64,000 nt of DNA from Acetobacter conturbans (GTDB lineage Bacteria; Pseudomonadota; Alphaproteobacteria; Acetobacterales; Acetobacteraceae). The DNA is taken from NCBI RefSeq assembly GCF_011516755.1, contig NZ_WOSY01000009.1:1-64000 (forward strand). Direction: 5' to 3'. The translations under genes were made by a program, and so were the position numbers. Below the pieces are notes generated by a model. The model did no database searches. It saw only the letters and a program-made list of their open reading frames with translations, and had not been told where the DNA came from. This document shows, one piece after another, positions 26,915 to 36,054 of this stretch (the stretch's first letter is position 1; each line of letters starts with the position of its first letter).

Positions 26915-27067
26915 GAAACAGACCTCCGGCAGATGCGGCATTCGCGCGCCAGTCACCCGAACGCGAGGGAAACGGGTGACGTCGTCGCCTGCTCGTCCTA
27001 TACCGCGCGCAAAGAATGCCGCAATGTAGCACACTGCACATCAATGCCCCGCTTCAAGGAGCCCGCC

Positions 27068-28669
27068 ATGTCCGGTACCGATCAGGACGCCGCCACCCCC
27101 GCCCTCGATGCCTCCCTGCACGCCGACCGGATCCTGATCCTCGATTTCGGCTCACAGGTCACGCAGCTCATTGCCCGCCGCGTGCGCGAGAGCGGTGTTT
27201 ACTGTGAGATCTGGCCGTTCACGGCGAACGAAGAGCGCATCCGCACCTTCGCGCCGCGCGGCATCATCCTGTCGGGCGGTCCCGCCAGCGTGCATGACGA
27301 AGGCGCGCCGGTCATTCCGGCAGTGGTGTTCGCGCTGAACGTGCCTGTTCTGGGCATCTGCTATGGTCAGCAGGCCATGTGCAACCAGCTTGGCGGCAAG
27401 GTCGAGGGCTCCGATCACCGCGAGTTCGGTCGCGCCTTCGTCGACATCACCGAGGACTGCGCCCTGTTCCGTGGCGCATGGGCGCGTGGGGGGCGCGAAC
27501 AGGTCTGGATGAGCCACGGTGACCGCGTGACGCAGCTTCCGCCGGGCTTCCGCGCCGTGGCGACCTCCGAGGGTGCGCCGTTCGCCGTCATCGCCGATGA
27601 GGGACGCCGCATGTATGGCGTGCAGTTCCACCCGGAAGTGGTTCACACGCCGCATGGTGCAGCCCTGCTGAAAAACTTCACGCACAATGTCGCGGGCTGC
27701 ACCGGCACCTGGACGATGGCCCGCTTCCGTGATGTCGAGATCGAGAAGATCCGCACACAGGTTGGCGCCAAGCGCGTGATCTGCGGCCTGTCGGGCGGTG
27801 TGGATTCTTCCGTTGCCGCCGTGCTGATCCATCAGGCCATCGGCGACCAGCTTACCTGCATCTTCGTCGATCACGGAATGCTCCGTGCGGGCGAGGCCGA
27901 GGACGTGGTCAAGACGTTCCGTGGTCAGTTCAACATCAAGCTGATCCATCGTGACGCTTCCGATCTGTTCCTTTCAGCGCTGGAAGGCATCACGGACCCG
28001 GAAATCAAGCGCAAGACGATCGGACGTCTCTTTATCGAGGTGTTCGAGGAGGAAGCCGCGAAGATCGGGGGAGCGGATTTCCTTGCCCAGGGCACGCTCT
28101 ATCCGGACGTGATCGAGAGTGTCAGCTTCACGGGTGGTCCGTCCGTCACCATCAAGTCGCATCATAATGTCGGCGGTCTGCCCGATCGCATGAACATGAA
28201 GCTCGTCGAGCCGCTGCGCGAACTGTTCAAGGATGAAGTCCGCGATCTCGGTCGTGAACTGGATATCCCGGAAAACATCGTCGGGCGTCACCCGTTCCCC
28301 GGTCCGGGTCTGGCGATCCGCATCCCAAGCAGCTGCATCACCCGCGAGAAGCTGGACCTGCTGCGCAAAGCGGATGCGATCTATCTGGAAGAAATCCGCA
28401 ATGCCGGTCTGTATGACGCCATCTGGCAGGCGTTCGCCGTGTTGCTGCCGGTGCGCACCGTCGGCGTGATGGGCGATGGCCGCACCTACGATCAGGCCGT
28501 GGCGCTCCGCGCTGTCACCAGCACGGACGGCATGACGGCCGATGTCTATCCGTTCGACATGGGATTCCTGAACCGCGTGGCAAGCCGCATCGTCAACGAA
28601 GTGCGCGGCGTCAACCGCGTGACGTATGACATCACGTCCAAGCCGCCGGGAACGATCGAGTGGGAGTGA
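27068..28669 (+). CDS. guaA: GMP synthase (glutamine-hydrolysing)
   Basis: A 533-aa enzyme converting XMP to GMP. The N-terminal class I glutamine amidotransferase has the nucleophile loop [12 protein letters not shown] and the catalytic His/Glu in [12 protein letters not shown]. The ATP-pyrophosphatase domain has the P-loop [12 protein letters not shown], and the C-terminal dimerisation domain ends [21 protein letters not shown] precedes the ATG at 27068; the much longer open frame upstream is incidental. The 3' end of guaA is a known insertion site for genomic islands, and an island does follow here. Confidence 0.97.
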   Translation: MSGTDQDAATPALDASLHADRILILDFGSQVTQLIARRVRESGVYCEIWPFTANEERIRTFAPRGIILSGGPASVHDEGAPVIPAVVFALNVPVLGICYGQQAMCNQLGGKVEGSDHREFGRAFVDITEDCALFRGAWARGGREQVWMSHGDRVTQLPPGFRAVATSEGAPFAVIADEGRRMYGVQFHPEVVHTPHGAALLKNFTHNVAGCTGTWTMARFRDVEIEKIRTQVGAKRVICGLSGGVDSSVAAVLIHQAIGDQLTCIFVDHGMLRAGEAEDVVKTFRGQFNIKLIHRDASDLFLSALEGITDPEIKRKTIGRLFIEVFEEEAAKIGGADFLAQGTLYPDVIESVSFTGGPSVTIKSHHNVGGLPDRMNMKLVEPLRELFKDEVRDLGRELDIPENIVGRHPFPGPGLAIRIPSSCITREKLDLLRKADAIYLEEIRNAGLYDAIWQAFAVLLPVRTVGVMGDGRTYDQAVALRAVTSTDGMTADVYPFDMGFLNRVASRIVNEVRGVNRVTYDITSKPPGTIEWE

Positions 28670-28685
28670 TCCCGCTTTGCGGTCG

Positions 28686-28960
28686 GCGCTGGATTACGTG
28701 AGGGCGCCCGACACGCTGGTGGTGTCGCCATCGACACGACGACGCCGAGAGGCTGGCTCGTCTATCAGATTTTCGCGGCTTTTGCGGAGTTTGAGCGCGC
28801 TTTGACGTTGGAACGCACCCGGGCGCGTCTTGCCGCCGCGAGGGCGCGCGGCCGTGTCGGCGGCCGACGTCCGGCACTTAGCCCGGCCGATATCCGCCGG
28901 GCTAAGGCCTTGCTAGCGGCCCCACTGATTACAGTGGAAGAAGTCGCGCGCCGGAGATAG
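28686..28960 (+). pseudogene. Remnant of a serine recombinase (resolvase/invertase)
   Basis: Broken gene. ALDYVRAPDTLVV, which matches the catalytic-domain ALDYVREGDTLVV pattern, is in one frame. After an internal deletion of roughly 40 residues, the other frame continues IDTTTPRGWLVYQIFAAFAE, then FERALTLERTRARLAAARARG and PADIRRAKALLAAPLITVEEVARR, and ends at TAG 28960 before the helix-turn-helix is complete. The catalytic serine region is lost. It sits between guaA and the methyltransferase, so it is a scar of the event that brought the restriction genes, or of an earlier element. Confidence 0.85.
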
Positions 28961-28970
28961 GATTAAGTTT

Positions 28971-30035
28971 ATGAAATGGAAGTTGATCGACCTATTTTCA
29001 GGCGCAGGCGGCATGTCGCTGGGCTTTACCGACGACCGATTCGGTGGAAGATTTGATCCGATCCTTGCGCTCGATAACGATCGAGCGGCCATTGCGACCC
29101 ATAAGGCGAATTTCACCGGGGAAGCCGTGTGTGCGAATATCGAAGAGTGGTTGAGTCAGGCCGACGTCCCTCAGGCCGATATCGTCATCGGTGGGCCGCC
29201 ATGCCAAGGTTTCAGCTTACTTAACAAGAAGCGGACCAACGATTCCCGGCGGTCGCTTTGGGAGCCCTATCTGGATATCGTCTGCCGTTCTGGCGCACGT
29301 CTCTTCGTTATGGAGAATGTGGCCGAGCTATTTCGCTCGCCCGAGTTGGTCGCAATCCGCAAGCAGGCGGCGAAGCTCGGGTTCAAGACCGAGGCCGCGA
29401 TTCTCAACACAGCCGACTACGGCACCCCGCAGACCCGCAGGCGCACCATAGTGTTCGGTTGGAAGAGAGGCACGGCCGGATCACAATTTCCGCCGCTGCC
29501 TACCCATGCGGAGCCTAGGTCCAACTCCAATCGGCAGCCGTGGGTGACGGTGCGCGAGGTCATCAGCGATCTTCCCGAGCCGACTAGGCTGGAAATCGAT
29601 GGACCAGCCCCGCTCGATATCCATATTCGGCGCTCCCCGACTGATAAGAGTCTTGCGCGCTATCGCGCTGTGCCTCCCGGTGGCAATCGGTTCGACCTAC
29701 AGAGGAACGCGCCCGAGTTGACGCCGGATTGCTGGATCAGAAAAACGTCCGGTGGCACCGATCTGTTCGGGCGCCTGTGGTGGGATCGTCCCTCCGTCAC
29801 CATCCGTACCGAGTTCTACAAGCCGGAAAAAGGCCGATATCTCCACCCCGAACAGGATCGGCCGATCACACACCGGGAGGCGGCTCGTCTAATGGGCTTC
29901 CCCGACGACTTTCGTTTCTGCGGAACGAAGGTCGAGGTTGCGCGTCAGATCGGCAACGCGGTGCCCCCTCCCTTCGCGGGCGCGCTCGCTCGCATGGCCA
30001 TCGACGCACTTATGCCGATGAAGAAGTCGGCATAA
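28971..30035 (+). CDS. DNA (cytosine-5-)-methyltransferase
   Basis: A C5-cytosine methyltransferase of 354 aa with the standard order of motifs: I (LIDLFSGAGGMSLG), IV with the catalytic Cys78 (GGPPCQGFS), VI (MENVAEL), VIII (TPQTRRRTIVFG), and X (RQIGNAVPPPFAGALA). The target recognition domain between VIII and X is about 110 residues. Target sequence unknown. It is the first gene of a three-gene unit with an HNH endonuclease and Vsr. It starts 11 bp after the recombinase remnant stop, so it may rely on a promoter inside that remnant. Confidence 0.93.
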   Translation: MKWKLIDLFSGAGGMSLGFTDDRFGGRFDPILALDNDRAAIATHKANFTGEAVCANIEEWLSQADVPQADIVIGGPPCQGFSLLNKKRTNDSRRSLWEPYLDIVCRSGARLFVMENVAELFRSPELVAIRKQAAKLGFKTEAAILNTADYGTPQTRRRTIVFGWKRGTAGSQFPPLPTHAEPRSNSNRQPWVTVREVISDLPEPTRLEIDGPAPLDIHIRRSPTDKSLARYRAVPPGGNRFDLQRNAPELTPDCWIRKTSGGTDLFGRLWWDRPSVTIRTEFYKPEKGRYLHPEQDRPITHREAARLMGFPDDFRFCGTKVEVARQIGNAVPPPFAGALARMAIDALMPMKKSA

Positions 30036-30042
30036 GTCGGTA

Positions 30043-31038
30043 ATGGCAAAGCTGGTTAAATTAGCGGCGGTTCCCCAGACTGAAGTCGATAAGCTGAAGG
30101 AGCTTCTCGACGGATTTCTGGACTTACAGGATACCCCTGAACTCCGAACCAAAGTTCGAAGCCTGATCCCTGTTATCCAGAGAATCAGGATGCTCGGATG
30201 CAGTCTCATTCCTTCGCATCTGGCACAATCCGCTCGAGATCGAATCATTGTTTATCTGAGACAATATCCCATGACGCTTATCGACGGCGACGAACTGTTG
30301 ATCGTGTCAGGCATCGGAGAGTGGGCAAGGCGCGTTCGGGAGTTGCGCGTTCAGTTCGGATGGACGATTTGCAGCGGTGTCACCTTCAAGGACATGGTGC
30401 AGCAGGACCCGGAAAACGCCGCCGACATGGGGCAGCAACTTGACACCGACATATCGAAGATCAAACCCGACCAGTATGTTCTGGTAAGCGTCGACCAAGA
30501 TCGCGACGCGGCGCACCGTTGGAACATACTAAACACCATCCGTAAAAAGAAGGTCGGGGTTAAGGAAAAAATTCTTGAATATTTCAGGGAAAATGTCGGG
30601 AAGCCTATCTCGATCGAAGAGTTAAAATATCTCGCCGGAAAAGCAAACGAATGGCCGCGCCGGGTGCGCGAGCTGAGAACCGAAAGCGGATGGCCTATCC
30701 TAACCAGGATGCAGGGGCGAGACGATTTGCCGGTGGGCACCTATGTTCTGGACGAGGACAAGCAGGCCCCCGAGCATGATCGCAAAATCCCCGATGACGT
30801 CCGCATCGCCGTTCTAGAAAGAGACGATTTTAAGTGCGTGGTCTGCGGGTGGGATCGCAGCATGTTGCAGCCGCACGATCCGCGCAAGTCCTTGGAGTTG
30901 CACCACCTGATCGAGCATAAGAACAAAGGCCAGAACACTTTGGAGAACCTTGTCACCATCTGCAACGTCCATCACGACCACGTGCATGCCGGTCGCCTCG
31001 CTTGGAATGGGACGACATGGGTAAAGGTTCAGCGTTGA
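30043..31038 (+). CDS. HNH restriction endonuclease with duplicated DNA-binding repeats
   Basis: A 331-aa protein whose C-terminal 60 residues form an HNH nuclease: Arg260, CVVC (265-268), LELHHLIEHKNKGQ (His287/288), ENLVTICNVHHDH (Asn302, His310/311). The preceding part contains two related segments of about 45 residues. Residues 65-112 end GEWARRVRELRVQFGWTI, and residues 173-221 end NEWPRRVRELRTESGWPIL. They look like winged-helix modules that read DNA. The gene is 8 bp after the methyltransferase and directly before vsr, so it is most likely the cognate restriction enzyme. Its specificity is not known. Confidence 0.85.
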   Translation: MAKLVKLAAVPQTEVDKLKELLDGFLDLQDTPELRTKVRSLIPVIQRIRMLGCSLIPSHLAQSARDRIIVYLRQYPMTLIDGDELLIVSGIGEWARRVRELRVQFGWTICSGVTFKDMVQQDPENAADMGQQLDTDISKIKPDQYVLVSVDQDRDAAHRWNILNTIRKKKVGVKEKILEYFRENVGKPISIEELKYLAGKANEWPRRVRELRTESGWPILTRMQGRDDLPVGTYVLDEDKQAPEHDRKIPDDVRIAVLERDDFKCVVCGWDRSMLQPHDPRKSLELHHLIEHKNKGQNTLENLVTICNVHHDHVHAGRLAWNGTTWVKVQR

Positions 31039-31467
31039 ATGGATTACCTTACGCCTGACCAGCGTAGCGCCAACATGGGCCGCGTGCGAGGTAAGGACAC
31101 CCAACCAGAGCTGGCGGTTCGGCGGGCTCTGCACGCAATGGGCTATCGATTTCGCCTACATCGCCGTGACCTTCCCGGCACTCCCGATATAGTACTCCCT
31201 CGGTACCGCCTGGTGTTGTTCGTCCATGGCTGTTTCTGGCACCGTCACGCAGACTGCCCGCGCTGCACCACCCCCCGGACACGGCGGGAATTCTGGGAAG
31301 CTAAGTTCGCTGCCAATGTAGAGCGGGACCGCAGACATACCGCAGCCCTCGAGGCGGACGGATGGACGGTGCGGGTGCTGTGGGAATGCAAGCTTCGACC
31401 AACGGCGCAGCTTCAAGAGACCTTGAGCGGGATCGTCGACGACGGTGTCCGGGCAACAGGCGTATAG
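31039..31467 (+). CDS. vsr: Very short patch repair endonuclease (T:G mismatch)
   Basis: A Vsr protein of 142 aa that nicks next to T:G mismatches formed by deamination of 5-methylcytosine. Family blocks: MGRVRGKDTQPELAVRRALH, GTPDIVLPRYRLVLFVHGCFWH with catalytic Asp50 and the zinc-site cysteines DCPRC. The ATG directly follows the TGA of the HNH gene. Its presence supports 5-methylcytosine as the product of the linked methyltransferase. Confidence 0.95.
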   Translation: MDYLTPDQRSANMGRVRGKDTQPELAVRRALHAMGYRFRLHRRDLPGTPDIVLPRYRLVLFVHGCFWHRHADCPRCTTPRTRREFWEAKFAANVERDRRHTAALEADGWTVRVLWECKLRPTAQLQETLSGIVDDGVRATGV

Positions 31468-31638
31468 GTGTTTAATCCCGGAATTGGATGGTGCAAAAAC
31501 TAACGGCGAATGGAAATGGTATTTTCTTGGGCCTCGGTGATTATACTTTTTATATCATATTGATTTAAATTGTTATTTTTATCTCATCAATAATCGAGTG
31601 GGAGTGGGGGAGCTCTCCCTTTACCGCTTTGCCTGACA

Positions 31639-31665
31639 AAAAGCCCCGGTTAATCCGGGGCTTTT
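31639..31665. terminator. Bidirectional Rho-independent terminator
   Basis: Perfect 11-bp stem AAAAGCCCCGG/CCGGGGCTTTT with a five-base loop. It lies between the rightward vsr gene and the leftward DUF418 gene, so it can serve both. Some 170 bp of AT-rich sequence without a gene separate vsr from it. Confidence 0.92.
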
Positions 31666-31702
31666 CCGTTTCTGTCAGAAGTGAACAGCCTGACCACCAC
31701 CC

Positions 31703-32896
31703 TCACACAGAAACATCCACAGGTCTTCGATAAAGGGTCCGCCACAGTTTTTCGGCGGGTCCCGGCCAGCCGTGACGGCACCACAACGCCGCGCCCATGG
31801 CCTGTGCCAGCACAAGAACCAGCGCCAGCATCATGAGGGGACCATAGCTCGCCGCCCCATAAAATCGTGGCAGCAGAACAAGGCTGAAACGCGCCAGCAA
31901 TGACTGACCGAGATAGGCGCTCAGCGCCAGCCGTCCCACGGGTGCCAGCGCACGTTGCGGCAACCGCATGCGATCCACCAGCCATAACCAGCCCAGAGCG
32001 CCCAGAGGTGCGACAAGCAATCTCACGGTAACGGCGAAGAAGTTCAGATCAGGGGCGGGCAGGTGGCTCCATGAGGGCAGAAATCCCGCCTGCATAAGCG
32101 CGAAGGGCAGGGACGCACACGCCGCTCCGGCTCCTCCGAAGAAAAACCATCCTGCCTTGCGACGGGACGAGCAGGACAGCATGTAATCCGCCCGATAAAG
32201 CCCCATGCCGATCAGCATCAGAGGTCCGCTTGTCAGCATCACCGATGGTAGCGAAAGAGGGAGTGCGGTGAGCCAGTCTCCCGCGTTTTCCTTCAGAAGT
32301 GCTGTGAGAGCCGAGAAAACATGCTCCGGCAACAGCGATCCGCTCAGTTCTTGCGAAGGGCGTGCACTGGCCGCCACATGGCCACCACGGCACAGCGCGA
32401 TCAGCCCATCCATGCGCAACAACAGCACACCCGCGAGATAACTCGCCCCTCCGACACTCAGCAGGCGACGCGCCGACCAGCCCCGGCACGGTCGCAATAC
32501 CAGCCCGGTAAGGGCGTAGGGCAGCAGGATATCGCCCCACCATAGCAAGGCGCCGTGGAGCACGCCGAACAGCGCCAGCCAGCAGAGCCGTCGGTTCAGG
32601 CGGGTATTAGCCACCGGATCACGGCCATCGCCGCCAACCCACAGCATGGAAAGGCCGAACAGCAGGGAGAACAGCGCAACAAACCGCCCCTGCATGACAG
32701 TCTGTTCCATCACCCACACAAGACGGCTGGCGAGGGACTGAAAATGGGGAAGCGTTTCGGCCTGGCTCATCGGGGCCGCGAAGCCGGGGGCATTGCACAA
32801 TCCTATGCCCAGAACCCCCAGCCCTCGCGCCCCATCAATGGCCACATAGCGGGAGATTCGCCCGTCATGCACGGGATCTGTCGCCACAGGCCCCAT
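31703..32896 (-). CDS. DUF418 (YeiB-like) membrane protein
   Basis: A polytopic membrane protein of about 397 aa with roughly ten helices. The N-terminus (YVAIDGARGLGVLGIGLCN) and the C-terminal DUF418 region (APVGRLALSAYLGQSLL, then GPAEKLWRTLYRR) are typical. Function of the family is unknown; some are linked to acyltransferase-like roles. The ATG at 32896 leaves 8 bp to the sulfotransferase stop; a GTG at 32935 would overlap it. It is the last gene of the sulfotransferase/ASST unit. Confidence 0.8.
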   Translation of the reverse strand: MGPVATDPVHDGRISRYVAIDGARGLGVLGIGLCNAPGFAAPMSQAETLPHFQSLASRLVWVMEQTVMQGRFVALFSLLFGLSMLWVGGDGRDPVANTRLNRRLCWLALFGVLHGALLWWGDILLPYALTGLVLRPCRGWSARRLLSVGGASYLAGVLLLRMDGLIALCRGGHVAASARPSQELSGSLLPEHVFSALTALLKENAGDWLTALPLSLPSVMLTSGPLMLIGMGLYRADYMLSCSSRRKAGWFFFGGAGAACASLPFALMQAGFLPSWSHLPAPDLNFFAVTVRLLVAPLGALGWLWLVDRMRLPQRALAPVGRLALSAYLGQSLLARFSLVLLPRFYGAASYGPLMMLALVLVLAQAMGAALWCRHGWPGPAEKLWRTLYRRPVDVSV

Positions 32897-32904
32897 GATG
32901 TCGT

Positions 32905-34362
32905 CTAGCCGACGGAAAGCAGACTGTGGACGCACAGCGTACGGGCACGCAGGGCGGCGTGGATGGCCTCCGCTGCTTCCAGCACATGCGGACTGGCTCC
33001 ATTCACGGGGCGCGAAGGGGCCGCATGAAGGCTACTCAGGTCCCAGAGAGCAGGGAGGGCCAGCAGTTCGGTCAGCGGTGCGGCAAAGGCCGGAGCATTC
33101 GCGCAGATGGCGTCGAAATCGACGAATATCTGACGCGCATGAACGGTCTCGGGCTGATTGAGCAGCGCCGCATACACGCTGACCCACAACTGAAGCCAGT
33201 AATCGATACCGCTACGGTCGCCGCCCGGCGGAGGATGACCGGGGAAAAGGAAGGGGCGCTGGTCTCCCCCGAATTCATAATGCCCCAGCCAGCGCATGAA
33301 ATCACGACGGAAGGGATCGTCTTCGGCGAGTTTCAGGGCCAGCGCGTGCTGGCGGCGCAACGACTCAGCCTGTTGCAGGGGCGCACGAAAGGGATGAGCC
33401 AGCACAGCCTGCGGAAACGCTTCGATCAGCGCGGGCAGGCGCAGCACATTGGCGTTGTTCTTGGAGAGGTAACGCGCCCCGCCGTAACGACGCCGGATCA
33501 GTCCGACATAATCGCGAAAAGCCCCGACTGTTTCGTCGGTGGGGGGCACCGGCGAGAGCCCTTGAGGTCCGACATAGCGCGCACCCTCGAAATGACGCCA
33601 GAAGACTTCTTCAATGGCCTCGGCACTGTCGAGATCATGGAAGATACCGTCTCCATGCCCGCGCTCGGACCGTTCCACCTGCCGTTTGAAACCGGCGGAA
33701 AGTTTGGCCCAGCTATTGGGAGCCAGAGGAAACGGCAGGTCACGGTAGGTCAGGGACGCCATGCCATACTGTTCATGCAACAGGCGCGTCAGGATGGTCG
33801 TACCCGCCCGCGCGAGGCCGGTGACAAAGAGGGGGCCGGGCTGAAGCTTCTCGTCTTTCCACGGCTTGTAGCGTGCGCGCTCGATGTCGAAAGTGATCTC
33901 CAGCATCGCACGGTTGCCCAGCGCTACACGCTGCAGGGTGCGTTCGAACGCACCCCCTTTGTCGCCCTCGGCGCCCCCACTCCTGACTGCCGCTTTGCGG
34001 AACCGACGACGCGTGAAGAGATAGATGAGCGAAATCGCCAGAAGCGCCAGTCGCACCGTCCAGTTCGTATAGGCGTGCGCGAACCCGTAGGGCCACCATG
34101 CATCCACCGCCATGGCCACCACGAACGGGCTGGCGACCACCGCGATCAGTCCCAGTCCGCGCAGGGAGTGCACCATGAGGCGGCCTGACATCAGCCGCAT
34201 CGCACGCTCCTTGGCCCATTCGGACACATGGCGACGCATGAGCAGCCGCGTGGCGCGCTGGCCCTCCCGGCTCACGCGGGCGAGGCAATGCAGGACACCC
34301 GTGGCCCAGACCAGTTCAATCGAGGCGAGCGTGGCCAGCACCAGCACGACGATGCCGATCAA
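32905..34362 (-). CDS. Membrane-anchored sulfotransferase-family protein
   Basis: A 485-aa protein with three N-terminal hydrophobic segments (about 3-20, 70-90 and 103-117) and a cytosolic sulfotransferase domain. The PAPS 5'-phosphosulfate loop reads TGLARAGTTILTRLL (181-195), and LSKNNANVLRLPALIEAFP with AHPFRAPLQQAES forms the 3'-phosphate site region. It would transfer sulfate from PAPS to a carbohydrate or lipid. Acceptor unknown. It is upstream of the DUF418 gene and downstream of a small membrane protein and an ASST-like gene, all on the same strand. Confidence 0.8.
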   Translation of the reverse strand: MIGIVVLVLATLASIELVWATGVLHCLARVSREGQRATRLLMRRHVSEWAKERAMRLMSGRLMVHSLRGLGLIAVVASPFVVAMAVDAWWPYGFAHAYTNWTVRLALLAISLIYLFTRRRFRKAAVRSGGAEGDKGGAFERTLQRVALGNRAMLEITFDIERARYKPWKDEKLQPGPLFVTGLARAGTTILTRLLHEQYGMASLTYRDLPFPLAPNSWAKLSAGFKRQVERSERGHGDGIFHDLDSAEAIEEVFWRHFEGARYVGPQGLSPVPPTDETVGAFRDYVGLIRRRYGGARYLSKNNANVLRLPALIEAFPQAVLAHPFRAPLQQAESLRRQHALALKLAEDDPFRRDFMRWLGHYEFGGDQRPFLFPGHPPPGGDRSGIDYWLQLWVSVYAALLNQPETVHARQIFVDFDAICANAPAFAAPLTELLALPALWDLSSLHAAPSRPVNGASPHVLEAAEAIHAALRARTLCVHSLLSVG

Positions 34363-34420
34363 CCCCGCAGCCCCCTGTGTGCCTCAGTTCCGTGCGGATG
34401 AAGGGCGGCGGGTCCGTGCG

Positions 34421-34672
34421 TCACGATTGCGGCGTGGAGCGCTGGCCATTCGCCGGAGCCACAGCGCCACCGCGCATCCGCCGCACCATCCGCTTGAACG
34501 GATACCAGACGACCGAAACGATCGCGAGCAGCACGGCGCCCACGATACCGAGCGCGCTGCCAATCGCGCCGAGCCCCAGACCGGGCCCCATATAGGCCAG
34601 AGCGGGCGTCGGTCCGGCGATGAGCAGGGCAAAGGCCCCCAGACGACACAGAGCAGGCGTGTTCAGTTGCAT
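34421..34672 (-). CDS. Small membrane protein linked to the sulfotransferase genes
   Basis: An 83-aa protein with a signal-like N-terminus and a glycine-rich hydrophobic stretch (YMGPGLGLGAIGSALG, then AVLLAIVSVVWYPFKR). I have the impression that this YMGPG...WYPFKR pattern recurs beside ASST-like genes in other bacteria, which I cannot check here. It overlaps the 3' end of the ASST-like gene by 10 bp, so it is co-translated with it. Function unknown. Confidence 0.7.
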   Translation of the reverse strand: MQLNTPALCRLGAFALLIAGPTPALAYMGPGLGLGAIGSALGIVGAVLLAIVSVVWYPFKRMVRRMRGGAVAPANGQRSTPQS

Positions 34673-36000
34673 TTTACATCTTTCGCTAGAGTGATCGCAC
34701 CGAGGTCACTGGCCGGATCCACATAGCGGCTCCACCGCAGTTGCAGTCGGCGCATGGATGGGGTGGCCGCTGTGTAACGCCAGCGCACCGTACCGTCGGG
34801 CGCGACCCGCATCAGCCGCCCCCGTTCCGTTTCCTCGATCATGAAATCCCCGTTAGGGAGCGGAGTGGCGCGCCCCTGCGCCCGCGTGCGGACCCGCAGC
34901 TTCTTCATCGCAGCGTCGAGAGGATAGCTGGCGGTGTCGGTGGCGAAATCATAGATCGCAACGCGATTGAAACCGTCCACCTCGCCTTCGGGGTAAGCGA
35001 CGCGCCAGTTGTTATCGAAGACGGCGATCCGGTGATCGTCGACAATGCTGACATCATGCTGCAGGGCCCAGAAACCCGTCCGCCACCACACCACCTTGCC
35101 GGTGGACGGACGATAGAGCAGGATGAGCGACATGTTGCGCAGGCTGATAAAGAGGTCGCCGGCCTGCCAGTAAGGCCCCGATTTCAGAACGGGCTGCACA
35201 TCGTTGAGATGGAACGGATCGTCCGTGTAGGGGCGACCACGCCAGAGCCAGCCGAGCTGGTTGCCATCGAGAATATCCGCGATGCGCATCTTGTAGAGCA
35301 CCTTGCCCTCCGGGCTCACCTTCATGATGCTCTCGTCGTTGAACAGCGGCCCCACATCGGGGACTTTCGCCCGAGGCTCCCGGAAGGCCGCCCAGAGATT
35401 TCCATCCGCATCCAGCTCAAGCGAATGATGGAAGATCCCGTCGACCATCCACTTGAGATGTCCACAGGCATCATAACGGGCCAGCGGCGAGCTGTCATGG
35501 ATGACGAGTCCCCCGTCGGGCATGAGCAGGGGATGCATCATGAGATTGGTCTGGGCGTTCCGGTCGCGCTTGAGATCTATCAGGGGTGACACAAAGGTGG
35601 ACCGCACATTCATCGCATGGATATCGGGGGCATACTGATGGATGACCTTGCCATCCCGAAGATGGATCAGCCGCACCACTGAACGCTTCAGATTTTCATC
35701 GAAAGCCCGGACCAGCACATAGCCGTCATCGATAAAAGGCTGATCCGGGTTCAGCCACAATCCCTCCGGGCGCGGCCGATAGTGAGCGGGCGCATAACCA
35801 CGGGGAATCTTCGTGATGCTTTTGACCGTCCTCTTCAGAACGAAAGGAACATTGGCCAGACCAAGCACGGTCTCCTGCAACAGCTTCTGCCGGGGAGGCT
35901 GCAAAACAAGCGCACCAAAAATGATCGTCACTACCAGCCCGACCATGATGGTCAGTATCAGGAGCCATAGCGGAACCTGACGAAACATGGCCCGTTCCAT
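34663..36000 (-). CDS. Arylsulfotransferase (ASST)-like protein, membrane anchored
   Basis: A protein of about 445 aa with one N-terminal transmembrane segment (LWLLILTIMVGLVVTIIFGALVL region) and a periplasmic beta-propeller of the Arylsulfotran_2 type. Typical strands are FHHSLELDADGNLW, HLNDVQPVL, WALQHDVSIVDDHRIAVFDN and MIEETERGRLMRVAPDG. PAPS-independent ASSTs move sulfate between phenolic donors and acceptors; the conserved histidines in FHHS and QHD fit that active site, but transfer activity is an inference. Starts at 36000, 35988 or a TTG at 36054 are all possible. It is the first gene of the unit. Confidence 0.72.
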   Translation of the reverse strand: MERAMFRQVPLWLLILTIMVGLVVTIIFGALVLQPPRQKLLQETVLGLANVPFVLKRTVKSITKIPRGYAPAHYRPRPEGLWLNPDQPFIDDGYVLVRAFDENLKRSVVRLIHLRDGKVIHQYAPDIHAMNVRSTFVSPLIDLKRDRNAQTNLMMHPLLMPDGGLVIHDSSPLARYDACGHLKWMVDGIFHHSLELDADGNLWAAFREPRAKVPDVGPLFNDESIMKVSPEGKVLYKMRIADILDGNQLGWLWRGRPYTDDPFHLNDVQPVLKSGPYWQAGDLFISLRNMSLILLYRPSTGKVVWWRTGFWALQHDVSIVDDHRIAVFDNNWRVAYPEGEVDGFNRVAIYDFATDTASYPLDAAMKKLRVRTRAQGRATPLPNGDFMIEETERGRLMRVAPDGTVRWRYTAATPSMRRLQLRWSRYVDPASDLGAITLAKDVKCN

Positions 36001-36054
36001 CCGACCGGGCAATGCGACGCGTTCCGTATATTTTTCGTCGACAGGACGCTGCAA

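Noticed and set aside
26216..27067. In-frame extension of guaA by 284 codons
   Set aside because: It overlaps nagA and the secreted-protein gene on the other strand and has no similarity; the ATG at 27068 with AAGGAG is the true start.
24249..31467. One continuous defence island from the AT-rich nuclease to Vsr
   Set aside because: nagA, the small secreted protein and guaA, all housekeeping-like and GC-rich, separate the two; they are better treated as two events.
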